A DNA stretch of 64,000 nucleotides from Angiostrongylus vasorum (GCA_018806985.1 JADANN010000359.1:124001-188000), one strand, 5' to 3'. Counted from the stretch's first letter, positions 1-11,379 are shown. Program-made: numbers and translations. Notes: generated by a model not told the origin, from the sequence alone.

Positions 1-1640
1 GTTTTTTTCCCTCGTCGTCTTCAATAGACTCGCAAAGATTCGTTTCTTATTCTCACAATGGTGCTGACTGAGTATTGATGGCCCCTTCAGACAGTGGAAC
101 ATGGGCGCCACCAACACATTTCTTGGAATCCGCGCCTAATGGTTGCGTTCCGTCCAGAAGAAATCACCGCGAAAGTTCAGCATCGTTAAGAATAACAAGA
201 TTTCTGTTGCTATGTAACGACTTACACACGCCGTAAACTCCAAATTCAATTGCAAACTAATAAATACGAATGAGAATGTCCATAAAAAACAGAAAACTTC
301 TGGATTGTCAGAGAAGCAGAAGTCGTACTTGAAGAAGAGCGCAACCTCTAGAACCGCCACTACATATATATGTAGGTCCATCTAATAGCCAATAACTAAT
401 CTGTCACGAGGTCCATGAATATCACTTTTACCGCCTATTTTAATGAACTTTTCTCAGTGTCCATGAATTCCTAGTCATCTTTCCTAGAAAAAACTACCTG
501 CTCATCGATTTAATAATGATTATGTGATAGAAGAATGAAGTGGTTAGAACAACAACGAAGTTTGCTGCAATAGAAGAGCAAGTCTTTTAGATCAACAAAG
601 CGTGCATCTTTTTCTTGGATGAAGAAGATTTAGAAAAGAGACTTCTAAGCAACTATAACCTCAACGTTCTTCCGCTTATGAACATTTCCCTATCCTTTTC
701 AGTAGGGAAACTACATTCTTTAGAATTCTCATTTACTCTTAGACATAAATGAGACCGCCTATGCCAATGCTGTAGTCACGAAGTAGATTTATTGTTAGCG
801 GAACATCTAAAGAAGGGAGTTATTTCGCACCCTCATAGAATGAACTACATGTTCTAGAAAGTCCGCTACTTCTCAGAATACTCTTCGAGCATACCAACTT
901 TAGGAATTAGGTGCCTAGTTGTTTCGAGAACAAAACTGTAATTGGAGGGTCCGAGTAAACGTGGCCGTTTTCATGACGGTAAAAAAATAAAAGTAAATAC
1001 CGCAATTGCGTCACAAGTTTATGAATTTACAAGGTATTTAGGACTTTAAGATTACTGTCGCTCGTTTGTGTTTCCATACGTTGTTTTTACATACGCGTAG
1101 AGAAACAGGAGCACATTGTGGAAAAGCGGGACGTGAATGGAAATAATTTCCGACTTGCGTAACTTTGGTTGAGCAGTACGATGTGCAATTCAGAACGTTT
1201 CCATAACAACAGGTTTCTTGAGACGTCATAGAGCTGCAGAGTTCTTGTTATTGGATGTTTCGCGCCGAGTTAATCGTGCCGTTACTCACGGCGTCACCGC
1301 TTCCGATCAATTCGTCTTCATGCATTTCTCGTTTCAGAGGAAATTATTTCCACAATTAAATACGCCTAGACTCATTTATAAATCGGTTTTCCACCTTCAA
1401 GCCCAAGCTTTGCTACAGAACTTTCTTGATTTCTCATTTGAGAGTCACAGGGCGGCAACATAGAAGCTAGACCCATCCAGTGTCATTAACACTGAAGAGT
1501 CATGAGTGGCCATTCAGGCCGAAATCACTTGTTGCCTTTCCGAAGCGGATTCCATAGCTGAAGGAAGAAACATATGTGTGAGTCCTCTGATTGTTATATG
1601 GGAAACGTACTACAACGGCTACGCTATGGTCTAATTGAAT
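1..1640. other. no convincing gene
   Basis: AT-rich DNA without a recognisable domain or splice-linked exon set. An 81-codon open frame at 1218-1463 (plus) lies in a slightly GC-richer patch but shows no familiar motif, so it is not called. Confidence 0.5.
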
Positions 1641-1653
1641 TGGGCCCCATCAA

Positions 1654-1911
1654 CTAGCAGCACTTGCGTAGACGATGAATAATTGAGTGCGAAAAAACTT
1701 GCAAACAACGGATATTCGACAGAAATATGGGCAGCTCTTTATGAACAGTTCTGAATTGTTCGAGTTTCAAGCGTTTTGACGAGCGATCGACTTCAGCCAC
1801 TACCAAAAATGCATCGAGATGTAGGAGTTTGAAACGACGGCGACGGGTGCTAGTCGACCTATGCTTGCCCTTTTCCTCCTTCATTCCGGAAATGGACGAC
1901 GGCAAACTCAT
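1654..1911 (-). CDS. possible first exon, unknown product
   Basis: An 85-codon minus-strand frame starts MSLPSS and is followed by a basic stretch (STRRRRFK) and a mixed hydrophobic/charged segment. A TTTTATAG sequence lies about 45 bases upstream of the ATG and could be a core promoter. No family is recognised, and no partner exon with matching phase was found downstream. It could equally be a chance open frame. Codon use is not decisive. Confidence 0.15.
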   Translation of the reverse strand: MSLPSSISGMKEEKGKHRSTSTRRRRFKLLHLDAFLVVAEVDRSSKRLKLEQFRTVHKELPIFLSNIRCLQVFSHSIIHRLRKCC

Positions 1912-3420
1912 TTTGCAGTAGAATCTAATCCTGTCGTCGCTGGGGCTATAAAAGTGATTCGGATGACAGCTAGACTATTTCGTGGATGAAGACAGCTACA
2001 TCGTTACCTTTTGCTAGAAGTTTTTTTTGTAAATAGGCGTCGAGAAGCCAGCAAAAAATTTAGGCGCCGTTCATAACAAATAAATGGGATATTGATCAGC
2101 CGTAACAATTGTTGGTTATTCCTAAAAAAATTACTACTACCCACCACACTTAATAGTGCGTTTGCAATCACAGACGTCAGAACCACCAGTGGCTTTAAAT
2201 CACTAGTAATAGTGCGGCTTCAAGGAAAGCTCATTCATGGCACCCTCCTCCCAGTCGGCCGGCCAAGTCACTAAAGCTAAAGATTGCTGGGTGAATAGGC
2301 CACCAAAACCTTGAAAAAAAATGAAAATAACTGATAGTTAGATAAAAAGCCCTAGGAGGTTAAGTCTCGATATTTTTTTGAAGGTAGGCTAGGAAATGCA
2401 GCAGCTTGAGGAGTTTGATGCTGTTAGAGGATGAGAAAATGTTCTGAGCTATCTTGACCTCAAGAACTTCCGATTGTTCAAGAATTTGATAACGACCAGT
2501 GTTCAGGTCGCAAAACTCCTTAATGATGCTAATAGGAGATTTTTTTTGAGACAAACCCTTTCAAAAACCATGTAAAGGGGTACTAAGATGCTGAGAAGTG
2601 TTTCGGTTGGGGGTGGCGCTGATGGACCTATTGTTCACCTGAGGAGTAGGCGCTTAATAATTTTACTGTTTACCGAAAGAATAAGTTGACATAGATACTT
2701 CATGTGATCAATAATACTAGTCAATTTCGCTTAAGAACAAAAAAGTCACTTAAAACAAACATGACAGTGATTCAGGACCAGAAATACGGATGAATAACAA
2801 AGAAGAAGATGGAGGCCGATTGAGAAGAGTGTTAAGAGTGCGTGGTGTGGTAGTCGTAAGAACGCCGAGCCCAGGCGCCCGTCATAGAACCTCCTAACGA
2901 GACTGAACTTCGGTGGATTGGTGGTGTATTACTGACTTTTCCACAAAAACCGAGTCGAAATAGTGGATCGGAAAGATGAACAAGTTCGGAGCCTCATAAA
3001 GGTCATTTAGATCTTCGTGAATAACGCAATACGAAGATCTTAAGTTACAAGGCTACAGTATTTTTTCACACCAATAAAGAGACATCGTCTTCATTCCTTT
3101 TTACACTGGAAAGAAGCGAGAACGAGGATGTAAGTTGAGCCAAAGTTTCCTATCCATCGCCCTAGCAGTCATCTTGACGATGGCATGAGGAAAACAAGCA
3201 TCAATCGTAGAAAACAAGCACTGAAGACGGCAATCAAGTTCTCAAAATAGAACGGAACAATAAGAAAATTGAAAGTACCTACGAAATTTGAAAGAAGGTT
3301 GCATTCAAATCTTAAAAAATCACTCAAAGCACAAATTTTTGATGGATTTCTGCAAAAAATAAGTAGTTCAGTGAAGTTCTTAGTAGCTCTTGTCAGGCAA
3401 GCAAAATAGGAAGCGATTCC
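1912..3420. other. no gene seen
   Basis: Only short open frames, with no motif or repeat family that recurs elsewhere in the window. Confidence 0.45.
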
Positions 3421-3428
3421 TAACTGAC

Positions 3429-3504
3429 CGTGCGCGAATCGCAGCGCCAGCAGCTGTAGCAGTAACGACACACAGTTGGACGCTCTCCGTCGTCGGTCCG
3501 TCAT
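3429..3504 (-). CDS. possible signal-peptide first exon
   Basis: In a GC-rich island (about 3410-3680) a minus-strand ATG begins a frame with a basic start (MTDRRRRAS) followed by a hydrophobic core (VSLLLQLLALRFAHG), which is the layout of a secretory signal peptide. The frame runs straight into GTCAGTTA, an acceptable 5' splice site, after 25 codons plus one base. That fits the first exon of a secreted or membrane protein whose remaining exons lie to the left. Two other frames are also open through the island for about 140 codons, as expected of GC-rich DNA, which weakens the case. No downstream exon was identified. Confidence 0.25.
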
Positions 3505-3829
3505 GGTTCCGCGTCGAGGAGGGATCAGTGAGTATTGGCCGGCATCGTGCGGACGTCGACGGAATGCGGCAGGACTGGAGTGTTCTAGCTGACCTCCACG
3601 AAGTCGTCGTACATGCCACTTGTGCTGATCGACGTCGGCTTGCCCCGCCTATCGATTTCGGCACATTTTCACTAGCGTCCCACACTGCCTTCTCAATCCC
3701 TATCACGCCCCTTTGGCATGTTTCTGCGTTTGCTGGTACTACGAGTTTTTTACTTGTTAAAAAATATCTGGGAAAATACGCAACATGTTCGGTCTGCACA
3801 AAGGGCATGGTTCGTTAATCGATCTAATA

Positions 3830-4640
3830 GACTAATCCATTCAAGGATGAATTTGAAGAACTGAAGTCAAAAACAGATGCTCGAGATGTGATGACGGCAG
3901 AGCGTTCAGGATGTGGGTGTTAAAAATATCACTGAAACGAGAACTCAGTCCAGTGCTACAGAAATCCCGTCTACCTTTTCTGTTAAGTGTAAGTCGTTCA
4001 GAAACAAATCGAAATTCAATTAGTTGGATCAGTCAGCCTTCCTAATCTCTCAAACAGCCTGTTCTATTCAAACCTGGGTAATCACTTGTAAGTGGAATCG
4101 AGCGTATGACAAATAACTATTTGCCTGTGAAGGCAACAATATGGTGTTGTCATTTGTTGCAAAATGTCTGGAAACCCGTGAATAGTTGCTGACTGATGAC
4201 ATCGTCTCACTAGGTAATTAGAACCGACTTTCCATATTATACATCAGTAGAAGATCACGAAGTCTTCGAAAGTCTAGTGCGTGACGACGGACACTTGAAT
4301 TCATGACACTTTCGCTGGGAAGTCGCTCCACAGCAAGAGTACTTAACAATTTGTTCTTGTTGACGAAGTTCTATGGAAAGTAAGTCTTTTATGCTATTAA
4401 GTTCTTTTCAGCTCGTTAAACGCCGAGATATTTCAAAATCATTCAAAACTACGTGAAATCTGTATGAAAAGGAGCAGAGGATTAGAACACATTGTAATTG
4501 TATTCAAGCGCGAGCAGTTGGCTGAAAATCAGATTTGTTGCTTCGCGCTGCTTCAAGTGGCGTTCATAATGTTCCCCTGGGTACGGTGGATATTTAATCC
4601 ACGGCAACGGTAAACGAGAAATAAAAACTTTTGCATCCAA
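3830..4640. other. no gene seen
   Basis: AT-rich sequence without long frames, recognised repeats or RNA genes. Confidence 0.45.
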
Positions 4641-4649
4641 TATTAATGA

Positions 4650-4915
4650 TGATTGGGTTGACTAGGGTTTAGATTCGGCTCGATTAAGCATCATAGAGGT
4701 GAATGAATGCACATATGGCTCATGGCATGACTGGGCGGAACCTAATCTAGTTTGCCAAATAACTGTTTTTATCCTTATATACATGTCTGGGACTATCTTC
4801 TAGTCCCAGAAGCAGAGGACGCGACCTTGGTTTGCCTGGGATGCGCGATCGAGGTAGAGACCAATAGGTGTATTGCAAGGCATCTCTAGCTACTGCGCTA
4901 CATGCGTCCCATGAC
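4650..4915 (-). repeat. old SINE-1 copy (tRNA-derived)
   Basis: Strongly diverged copy of the SINE-1 family seen better at 26258 and 37326. The match runs through a 'taagcatcatagaggtgaatg' block (compare 'taagcatcgttggaggtgattg'), the 'atgtctggga..atc' block and a final 'tactgcgctacatgcg' tRNA-like head in reverse orientation. Divergence suggests an old insertion. Confidence 0.5.
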
Positions 4916-4919
4916 GATG

Positions 4920-6130
4920 GTAATGTGGAAAATTAATGTAATAACCAACAATTAAATCTTTGCACCACTTCGATTTTTCCTCGAGATTCTTCTTCTTCTT
5001 TGTTACTATTATAGTTGCAGCTTAATCTACGATCGGTGACTAAGCGCAATAGTATGCACTAATATTTCTCGTTAAGTTTGGACGTACGCTGCTGAGTTTG
5101 GAGGTGCCCTCATGATCCCTAGCTCTCATTCAAACCAGTGGATGATGCTTTATTATTTTACATATACTAGTACTATACGAATATACTAATAGGAGCAACG
5201 AAGCAAACAGAAGTAATTTAGAAGACTACCTACTATGCTATTAAGAGGTTTTTTTCTCAACAGTTTCCTCTTTTTGATGATATTTCCAAAGGTTGATTAG
5301 CTTCATTCAAATTTGAATAATCGAGCATGGAAACAACTCAGATCTTATCCAATTTTTGGCATAATGCGAGCCACCTAGTCCAAGAAAATCCTCAAATTTT
5401 CTGAACAAAGTGGATCTCCTTGCGATTCTGATTAAGTGGTCCGCAAAATATTTTTGTCTTTGTCATTTCAAAACTTGACGGTTTATTTCTAGATAAAGTG
5501 TTCCATCGTTATATTCATATTATGAGCCACCTTTAAAGAAAAATATTTTTTCGTGCTTCATTACGAACATTTTTGTTTCTGTACCAATCTTATTAGGCTA
5601 TCCAAAGAAAAAATGTTGAAAGGAAAAAAAGCATGAAACTAGAAGAACAGAAACAGGAGTTGAACTTGCCTAGACAAACATTAAGTATACGGTGCATCGT
5701 ACCTTGCAAAAAGTTTCGCGATGTAACTGGGGACGCTGATGATGAAGGGTACCCACACAATTATCAATGATGATGCTTTAAAAGTACTAGTTGAAGCTGA
5801 TGCAGCATAGGCGGTTGAAGGCTTGCAGAATAACTGACCATCGGTAAAACAACGGTTTTGAAATATCTCAACCGAGCTGGAAGTTCAGAAGAACTCGAGA
5901 AACTAACTTCTGAGTGAGCTGAAGAAAACGAAAAACAGTCGTTACGGAATTTGTTCATAGCTTTCTCTGTGTTCTGAAAACAGCTTGTTTCTTGACTGCA
6001 TTGTGACGAGCGACTGTAAATGAGATCATCACGACGATCGGATATCAGCTCGAGGTTGGATAAGGTGGAAGCACTGAAACACATCCTTTTCTCATAATCG
6101 AATTTGAATCAGAAGAAGGTGCTGGTTTTT
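4920..6130. other. no gene seen
   Basis: AT-rich. A 106-codon minus-strand frame at 5764-6084 is serine-rich with no domain and is treated as chance. Confidence 0.4.
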
Positions 6131-6140
6131 TCATGTTCAG

Positions 6141-6523
6141 TAGATTTAGCCACCCACTATAGTTGCTTAAGTCCTAGTGAATTGATTAGCAAAGCATCAG
6201 CAAACTATTTTCGGGAAGTCGAAGAAATGTATCAAGAACTTGGAACTTTGCCACCGGAACTGATCACTCGGAAGTGAGAGATTCTATGGCATCCTCCACC
6301 ACACTTCTCATAACTAACATTTCACAGATTGGATGAACCAGATGACGTCAAAACTCTGCCTGGTCCTGTATACTCTTCGGACTTCCTTCTAATCCACTTT
6401 CACATATCTTAAAAACATTTTTGCTAGAAATCCACCACAGTCAAGCCGGTTATGGAAAATTCCCTCAGCTTCGCAGATGCTTGCATTTGTTCCGTGACAG
6501 AACGAATAATCTTGGCCATCTAG
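6141..6523 (+). CDS. last three exons of an unidentified gene
   Basis: Three pieces join with consistent phase. Exon a (6141-6273) follows a TTCAG acceptor and ends at a GTGAGA donor. It encodes a segment including SPSELISKASANYFREVEE. Exon b (6328-6367) follows TTTCACAG and ends before GTATAC. Exon c (6428-6523) follows TTTTTGCTAG and ends in TAG. The joined piece is about 90 residues, hydrophilic and probably helical, ending in ..RIILAI. If the second donor is not used, exon b instead stops at 6412. No family is recognised and no upstream exon was located. Intron sizes (54 and 60 bases) are typical for nematodes, and phase agreement is the main support. Confidence 0.4.
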
Positions 6524-6539
6524 GTGATTTTTATACTGA

Positions 6540-7080
6540 AGAATTAAATTTACTACGAATTAGGATATGCGTATTTGAGCATGGAACTTAAAGACGAGGA
6601 TAATTTTCCAAATAAGCAAGTATTTCGCATGAATTGCAACTATTACTAAGCTCAGCTCAGCTCAAGACTCTTCGCGAAAGAAAACAGCTGATTGCCGGAT
6701 AAAAACAAATGAAAAACAATGGCGGATGTAATGTAGGAAGTGGAGGGGAAGTGATAAAGCAGTACTAAACTTAACACATAACGCCCGATGCTTATTTATC
6801 GCCAACTATTAGTAATTTCTCGACCATTGGTGTATCTGAGGAGTTGGGAAGTCCACAGACTTATATAAAAGACTACATTCTATCACCTCGGTTTATATAA
6901 TTATTATAGTGTATTTTTTTCAATATTTCTAGTGCTTCGTGCTAATCAGGGTTCCTGTCGTTCTAGGGTTCACAAATTGCTGTAACCCTTGTATGGAGAA
7001 AGATCCGCATAGGCAAACGACTACTTGTGATGAAGATTAGGCAACTCTCTGGTTCGGCTATCCCTGTTTCCCAGGAATAT
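6540..7080. other. no gene seen
   Basis: Intergenic-looking sequence between two opposing exon sets (plus-strand end at 6523 and minus-strand end at 7095), so it probably holds both 3' ends. Confidence 0.35.
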
Positions 7081-7094
7081 CGACTTCGTCAGCG

Positions 7095-7203
7095 TTAAAC
7101 GACGATCATGACGAAGGCGAAGATCATCAGGCAGCCGAACATACATGCGAATCCGATGTTGTCGATGCATTCACGGAAATGATCCGGGAGAAGTGCTGGG
7201 AAT
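7095..7203 (-). CDS. terminal exon of small membrane protein or tail
   Basis: On the minus strand a TTGTTCAG acceptor is followed by 36 codons ending in TAA. The peptide runs FPALLPDHFRECIDNIG and then a hydrophobic stretch of about 20 residues (FACMFGCLMIFAFVMIVV) that ends the protein, so it looks like a C-terminal transmembrane anchor. Two cysteines sit in or next to the membrane segment. GC content and codon use are distinct from the surroundings. The upstream exons should lie at higher coordinates but were not found, because the next kilobase is repeat. No family name can be given. Confidence 0.5.
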
Positions 7204-7394
7204 CTGAACAATACGCGATTTCGCGTCATATAAATATAAGAACTAGTGGATAAATTTTTAATGTCAAATTTGCTTAGAGTTGTTATTGTCGATGGACTAA
7301 AAGGAAATGTAAGCTCACAGTGCTTAGCTTTTTATTTACTCCCTATTATTCATTTTCGTGGCAGAGTATTTATATGAAATACAACCACAATAAT

Positions 7395-7775
7395 GCTGAA
7401 ATAGTAGGAAAATCCGGAACCCCAGATGAGCTTCGATCCCACGCCTACCCTTTACCGGGGAACACGTGTTATCCACTCCGCAAACCGATACACTTGCTCT
7501 GCTTATTTGCCGGACAGGGAAAGAAATTAGGCGGCAAATAAATGTTAAACATTGTGAGTTCGAGCACAGCTCCACGTTAGCTGGCTTCAATGCCGATTTG
7601 TGCCCCTCAGATCATTCCTTTCGGTGGGTGGTTCCTGATGACATCGCTGCAGTGAAAAAACTGATTGAGAGAAAAGCAAAATGAAGGCCTCGATAGTGCA
7701 ATCGGTAACACGTGAGCACCGGAAAGGGTAATCATGGGTTCGCAGTCTAACTTAGTTCCCCCGTTTTACTCATAT
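7395..7775. repeat. fold-back element with two tRNA-like heads (SINE-2 family)
   Basis: The left part (about 7425-7480) is the reverse complement of the right part (about 7685-7745). Both carry a block reading, in sense, GGTAACACGTG..CCGG..AAAGGGTA followed by a box-B-like GGATCGAAG or GGTTCGCAG. The spacer holds 'ctgattgagagaaaagcaaa', which also precedes the head in other copies. The family recurs at 10775, 22680, 23620 and 41010. The small frames inside it are chance. Confidence 0.6.
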
Positions 7776-8238
7776 CTCACCATCATTGTGAAAATGTTAG
7801 CTTTTTAAGACCTCCAACGTAAGCGCAGCAACTGCAAATCATAATTTCACTTTACTGAAACAAGAAAACGTTCATCTTCTTGGCAAAAAATTTGAAGACA
7901 AGAGTTTTTTCCTCCTACAGTTTCATAAAGCTCGTTACTAGGTAAGATATGAAGGTTTAGGTTTTTCAGCGACCGGTATTTTCCGTGCGAATTTAAATCA
8001 ATGCATGTCGGCCATTTTCTGTTAAAGATAAACTCGTCTTTTCAGTGTTCATGTAACCTCCACTTTTGTGAAGAAAAGGGGTAAACACATATTCGACCTG
8101 GATGCAGGAAGCTTCTGTACAGTCCCATTCATTCTATTTAAAATTAAGTCGATAATTTTGGAACAGTGCTGGATGAAGTAATTCTTCGTATTCTTGTTGA
8201 GCAAACACGAGATGTTATTTTTATTCTTTATTCACGAA

Positions 8239-8279
8239 CAAGCTGACGTTTCGGCGGATTTCGCCTTCCTCAGAGCCTG
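8239..8279 (-). ncRNA. hammerhead ribozyme motif, PLE1 left end
   Basis: Read on the minus strand: CAGGCU (stem I), CUGAGGA (core), A plus GGCG/CGCC (4-bp stem II with a 5-base loop), GAAAC (core), GUC (cleavage triplet), AGCUUG (stem I return). Stem I pairs over 6 bp with one G-U. Stem III is minimal: ACGU is self-complementary, so a dimer could form it. PLEs are known to encode small hammerheads of this kind. Self-cleavage is not shown here. Confidence 0.75.
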
Positions 8280-8469
8280 GAAAGGTCAAGTTGACAGTAA
8301 TCTATTCGGCCAAACACTTCCATAACCAAACAGAGAAAACTCTGAACCAAGATTTCAATCACATTGAACACAGCTTTGCACACTCACCGCTTTCTATGAG
8401 TCTTCCACTGAATATGTCGCGTGGAGGAAGCGTAATATGCCCCCTCCCATAAAAATAACAGCCTTATAT

Positions 8470-8860
8470 GCTGCCCAATATCACGCGTGATAATGAGGCA
8501 TTCTTCCCTGCGGTTCATTTTCGGATTTCTGGAATTAATCCAGAACGCCTCGAGAGTTTTGCGCGCTTGTGTTCGCGATTCCCGTGCGAGGGTCGTGACC
8601 TGTACTTCAAAGTCCTCCCGTTATGTCTCTGGGTCCTATGAGTGCCTAGTCGGGTATTTGGTTTTACGTTTACCGACTAGATGTTCTTTTATACGAACGC
8701 AGAGTGGTGTATCCGTTTCTCCAACGTATTCCTCCCCGCACGCTTTACAAGAGATCAGATAAACTGTACCTGAACTCATGCAGTCACCGTCCCTACCATT
8801 CGGGCAAGTTATACAATTTTGCGTTGCACATAGACGGTCGTATAGGCGGTTACGAACTAG
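8470..8860 (-). pseudogene. PLE1 GIY-YIG endonuclease, broken
   Basis: The minus-strand translation contains the GIY-YIG signature as VYLISCKACGEEYVGET, followed by an arginine-containing PLCVRIKEH helix and a C-terminal AFWINSRNPKMN block. A CxxC-type cysteine cluster precedes the catalytic Y, as in PLE endonucleases. The enzyme would nick target DNA for target-primed reverse transcription. In-frame stops interrupt the middle (near 8620-8640), so no continuous frame remains. The second copy at 49649 is intact through the domain. Confidence 0.65.
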
Positions 8861-9063
8861 TTAGGGTCTTAGATTACTCGGTGGCATTTCAGTTATCGTT
8901 ACCGAAGTCTCTAGACCCGCCCTTCTTAAGCAGCGTTTTATAGCTGCACTTATATCATTTGAGATGAGGAGTAGGATAAGCGGGATCTTTTTATCGCTAG
9001 AGTTGTCGTTTAGAGGCCTAGAATTTCCCCCTACACTTATCCCGAGCTACAGTTTCGTAGCCA

Positions 9064-9780
9064 TTAGAAATGGCTATTTGCCGCGCCAAGTTCCGGGACT
9101 CCTCTCTCTGCTCTCTTCCCGTGCACACGTTGGTTGCTGTTTGAAACATGTTTCCTACAAGCGCCCTTTTTCGTGTGAGAGGTGTGAGAGGAAAGGTAAT
9201 GAACCAAGATGTTTTTATTACTTGGCTTTCGGTACCACTTTGTAAAGTAGCCATTTTCTGAAAGGCTAATTTGGACGTTCAGGAATGGAAACCAGTTTTC
9301 TTTCGGTTTCTCTCGGGTGAATTGGATATAGTCTGACTGTTCATTCAACAACTCAAAACATTTGTTTATTTCCTCTTGTGTTGAGCAAAGGACAAAACAG
9401 TCATCTATATATCTACAGTAGAGTAGCGGCACGAGATCGGTCACCGGTGCTTCTACTTTAGACATAAACGCAATGGCAAGGCTCGCTGCCAGTCGTTGTC
9501 CCATTGCCAACCTTCTTATTTGAGCGTATTACTTTCCGGACCATTTGAAGATTGAGCAGTTCAAGCATTCTTCTAAGGGTGCCATCAACTGTTCTATCTT
9601 GAAGCCATACATGTTTATTTCTCTTTCGTGTTGCATCAGGAGTTCGAATATGGCTTGCATTGCGGAGTCATTCGACACGTTTGTATAAAGTGCTGGATGA
9701 ATTTCCTTTTTAAAGTGGATCTTTAATCGAAAGCTTGCCGTCTTCTGAGGTTATATTCCGAATACGAAACTGGAATTCGT
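9064..9780 (-). pseudogene. PLE1 reverse transcriptase, partial
   Basis: A 148-codon minus-strand frame at 9064-9510 opens with MAMGQRLAASLA and contains YCRYIDDCFVLC, the YxDD catalytic motif of Penelope-type reverse transcriptases, followed by a NxWFPFLNV block (domain 6/7 region) and KWYRKPSN. Upstream codons in a shifted frame (about 9530-9780) include MYGFKIEQLM and match the fingers/palm region. The N-terminal RT motifs are absent, and the last 30 residues of the frame are frameshifted. The domain lies 5' of the endonuclease, which is the normal PLE order. Confidence 0.7.
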
Positions 9781-9971
9781 CCAGGTGGACATGATACTGT
9801 TCGCCAGCTTACTGTCGGTTGCTGCGCCTTGTGCGCATACATGGGAAATTTTACAAGATAGATTTTGTTCCGGTGCATACAGAGCAGTGATTAGAGGGGG
9901 AACTGTAGTACGCACACAGTCTTTGGTTCTATTCTGCGCCAAGTTTCAAAAAGCCTTCCGCCCTCTGCGGT

Positions 9972-10135
9972 CAGGAAAATGATACCAGACTTCTCTGAGA
10001 GGATAGCTGCATTCACTTGATGCATCGACTGACCACCGCAAGTCATTGTTTCGATCAGCTATCCATTCAGTCACCTCTAGCTATGCTTAGTGAACAGGCG
10101 CATCCCTCAAGGACTAATCAACACCGAGAGCTTGA
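9972..10135 (+). repeat. degenerate SINE-1 piece inside PLE1
   Basis: Matches SINE-1 from 'accagacttctctgagagga' through 'gaccaccgcaagtcattg' to 'catccctcaaggactaatca'. The tRNA-like head is missing. Orientation matches the copies at 14062 and 24513. Confidence 0.55.
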
Positions 10136-10604
10136 CCTTTCGTCCTTCAAATTTCGCTCTCAGTTTTTGCAGGAATTTGCATCCTTAATGCATCTAAAGT
10201 TTAAAAAAGAAACAAAAGCGATAGAGCAAAGTTTCTTTTTATAAGTTCTCTGAGCCTTTTGGTTCTGAAGTCATCTAACTGTCGAAGAATTGTGGGCACT
10301 TACCGAAAAAACATAACTTGACACGTAAGCTTAACACATTCGAAAAGTTAAAATCAACAGTGATTAAATGAATCGTCGAAAGAAGGACGAGATTAATTAA
10401 TGGCATAATCGGCTCAGAATCAATCCGGCTCATGAGAAGACGAAGACTTGGAAACGTTAGCCGAGTAAAGTTTTATGACAAATTAACGTTAGCTTAACAA
10501 ACAAAAAAGATATTTGTTATTTATGCGGAAGATACATGAAAGTCGGTTTTAAAAACACAGGCAGTCGTTTATTTGATCCTGTGCAGCGAGCAAGCCAAGC
10601 CATC

Positions 10605-10735
10605 AATCCTTAAGGGTCTCTAAATTAGTGTCAGACTTCTCTCGAGGGATAAAAACACTGACTTGATAAATCGGTGAGCCCTCGCTATTTTTTGTACATG
10701 CTAAATGTGCAGCATTCAATCACCTCTACGATGCT
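10605..10735 (+). repeat. very degenerate SINE-1 piece
   Basis: Weak similarity through 'cagacttctctcgagggat', 'gataaatcggtgagccc' and 'attcaatcacctctacgatgct'. Probably an old copy. The boundaries are uncertain. Confidence 0.35.
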
Positions 10736-10774
10736 ACAAACGGTGTAGAATGGATAACGCATCCGGACAGCAGG

Positions 10775-11125
10775 AGTCTGCGGTGGGGATCGAACCCACT
10801 TTTACCCTTTCCAGAAGCTAACGCGTTCACCACAATTAGCCACCAAACGCTGGTTCAACACCGATTTGTGCTTCCCAGATCAACCCCGTTGACGGGTGGT
10901 TGTTAATGGCACTGGTACATAGGAAACTAGCTGAGAGAAAGGCGAAACGGAGGACCCGCATGGTATGTATGATGGTGAACGGGTTAGCTGCCCGGAAAAT
11001 GTAATAGATTCTTTGATCCACACCGCAAACACCTCCAGCCCACAGTTTTGCAAACATCTCAGCATCTTGTGGTTGTATTTCACACTGCCATGAAAAAATG
11101 TGGTAGGCAGCAAATAAAAAAATGT
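10775..11125. repeat. fold-back element with two tRNA-like heads (SINE-2 family)
   Basis: The left edge carries, in reverse, a perfect RNA polymerase III box B (GGTTCGATCC at about 10787-10798). The central spacer contains 'gctgagagaaaggcgaaac'. The right half (from about 10950) starts a second head in plus orientation ('aggacccgcatggt...gtgaacgggttagc') and ends with 'cttgtggttgtatttcaca..gcaaataaa'. This is the best-preserved copy for the box B and the tail. Confidence 0.6.
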
Positions 11126-11322
11126 AGGAAATGTAAAGAATAAAGAAATGTAAACTCTGTGCGGTTGGTCTCGACGTGACATATTCAGTGGAAGACTCAT
11201 AGAAAGCGGTGAGTATGCGATGAAGCCATTCTGTGGTCAATGTGGTTGAAATCTGTTTAACGTTTTCTCTGTTTGGTTATGGAGGTGTTTGGCCAGGTAG
11301 ATTGCTGTCAACTTGACCTTTC

Positions 11323-11363
11323 CAAGTTCTGAGGAAGGCGAAATCCGCCGAAACGTCGACTTG
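11323..11363 (+). ncRNA. hammerhead ribozyme motif, PLE1 right end
   Basis: CAAGUU (stem I), CUGAGGA, A plus GGCG/CGCC stem II, GAAAC, GUC, GACUUG (stem I return). Stem I differs from the left-end copy (CAGGCU/AGCUUG) yet still pairs over 6 bp with one G-U. All core bases are kept. Confidence 0.75.
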
Positions 11364-11379
11364 TTGGATAGTTTACTAA

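Larger units (their letters stand above)
8180..11375 (-). mobile_element. Penelope-like element PLE1 with inverted ends and nested SINEs
   Basis: A minus-strand retroelement with reverse transcriptase (about 9064-9780) and GIY-YIG endonuclease (about 8470-8860). The left end (about 8205-8425) and right end (11170-11375) are inverted copies of one terminal block. Each carries a hammerhead-like motif pointing outward. The right copy lacks the outermost stretch ('aacacgag..gttatt') present on the left. Between 9972 and 11125 there are two degenerate SINE-1 pieces and one SINE-2 element, so the 5' part of the element is either missing or replaced. Several frameshifts show that it is dead. Nematodes carry a PLE lineage (named Nematis in the literature), but membership is inferred, not tested. 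Confidence 0.7.

Noticed and set aside
3380..3818. Overlapping 142-codon open frames on both strands
   Set aside because: Typical of a GC-rich patch with few stop codons; neither frame has a domain. Only the short signal-peptide-like exon on the minus strand was kept, at low confidence.
8487..9245. Several plus-strand frames of 79-93 codons
   Set aside because: They are shadows of the minus-strand PLE1 coding region.
10420..10470. Further hammerhead-like motif (GAAAC GTT AGCC)
   Set aside because: The CUGA core reads CUCA and stem II does not form; at most a remote decayed relative.
10780..10850. Candidate tRNA gene on the minus strand (perfect box B)
   Set aside because: It is part of the repeated SINE-2 family with diverged arms, not a single-copy tRNA.
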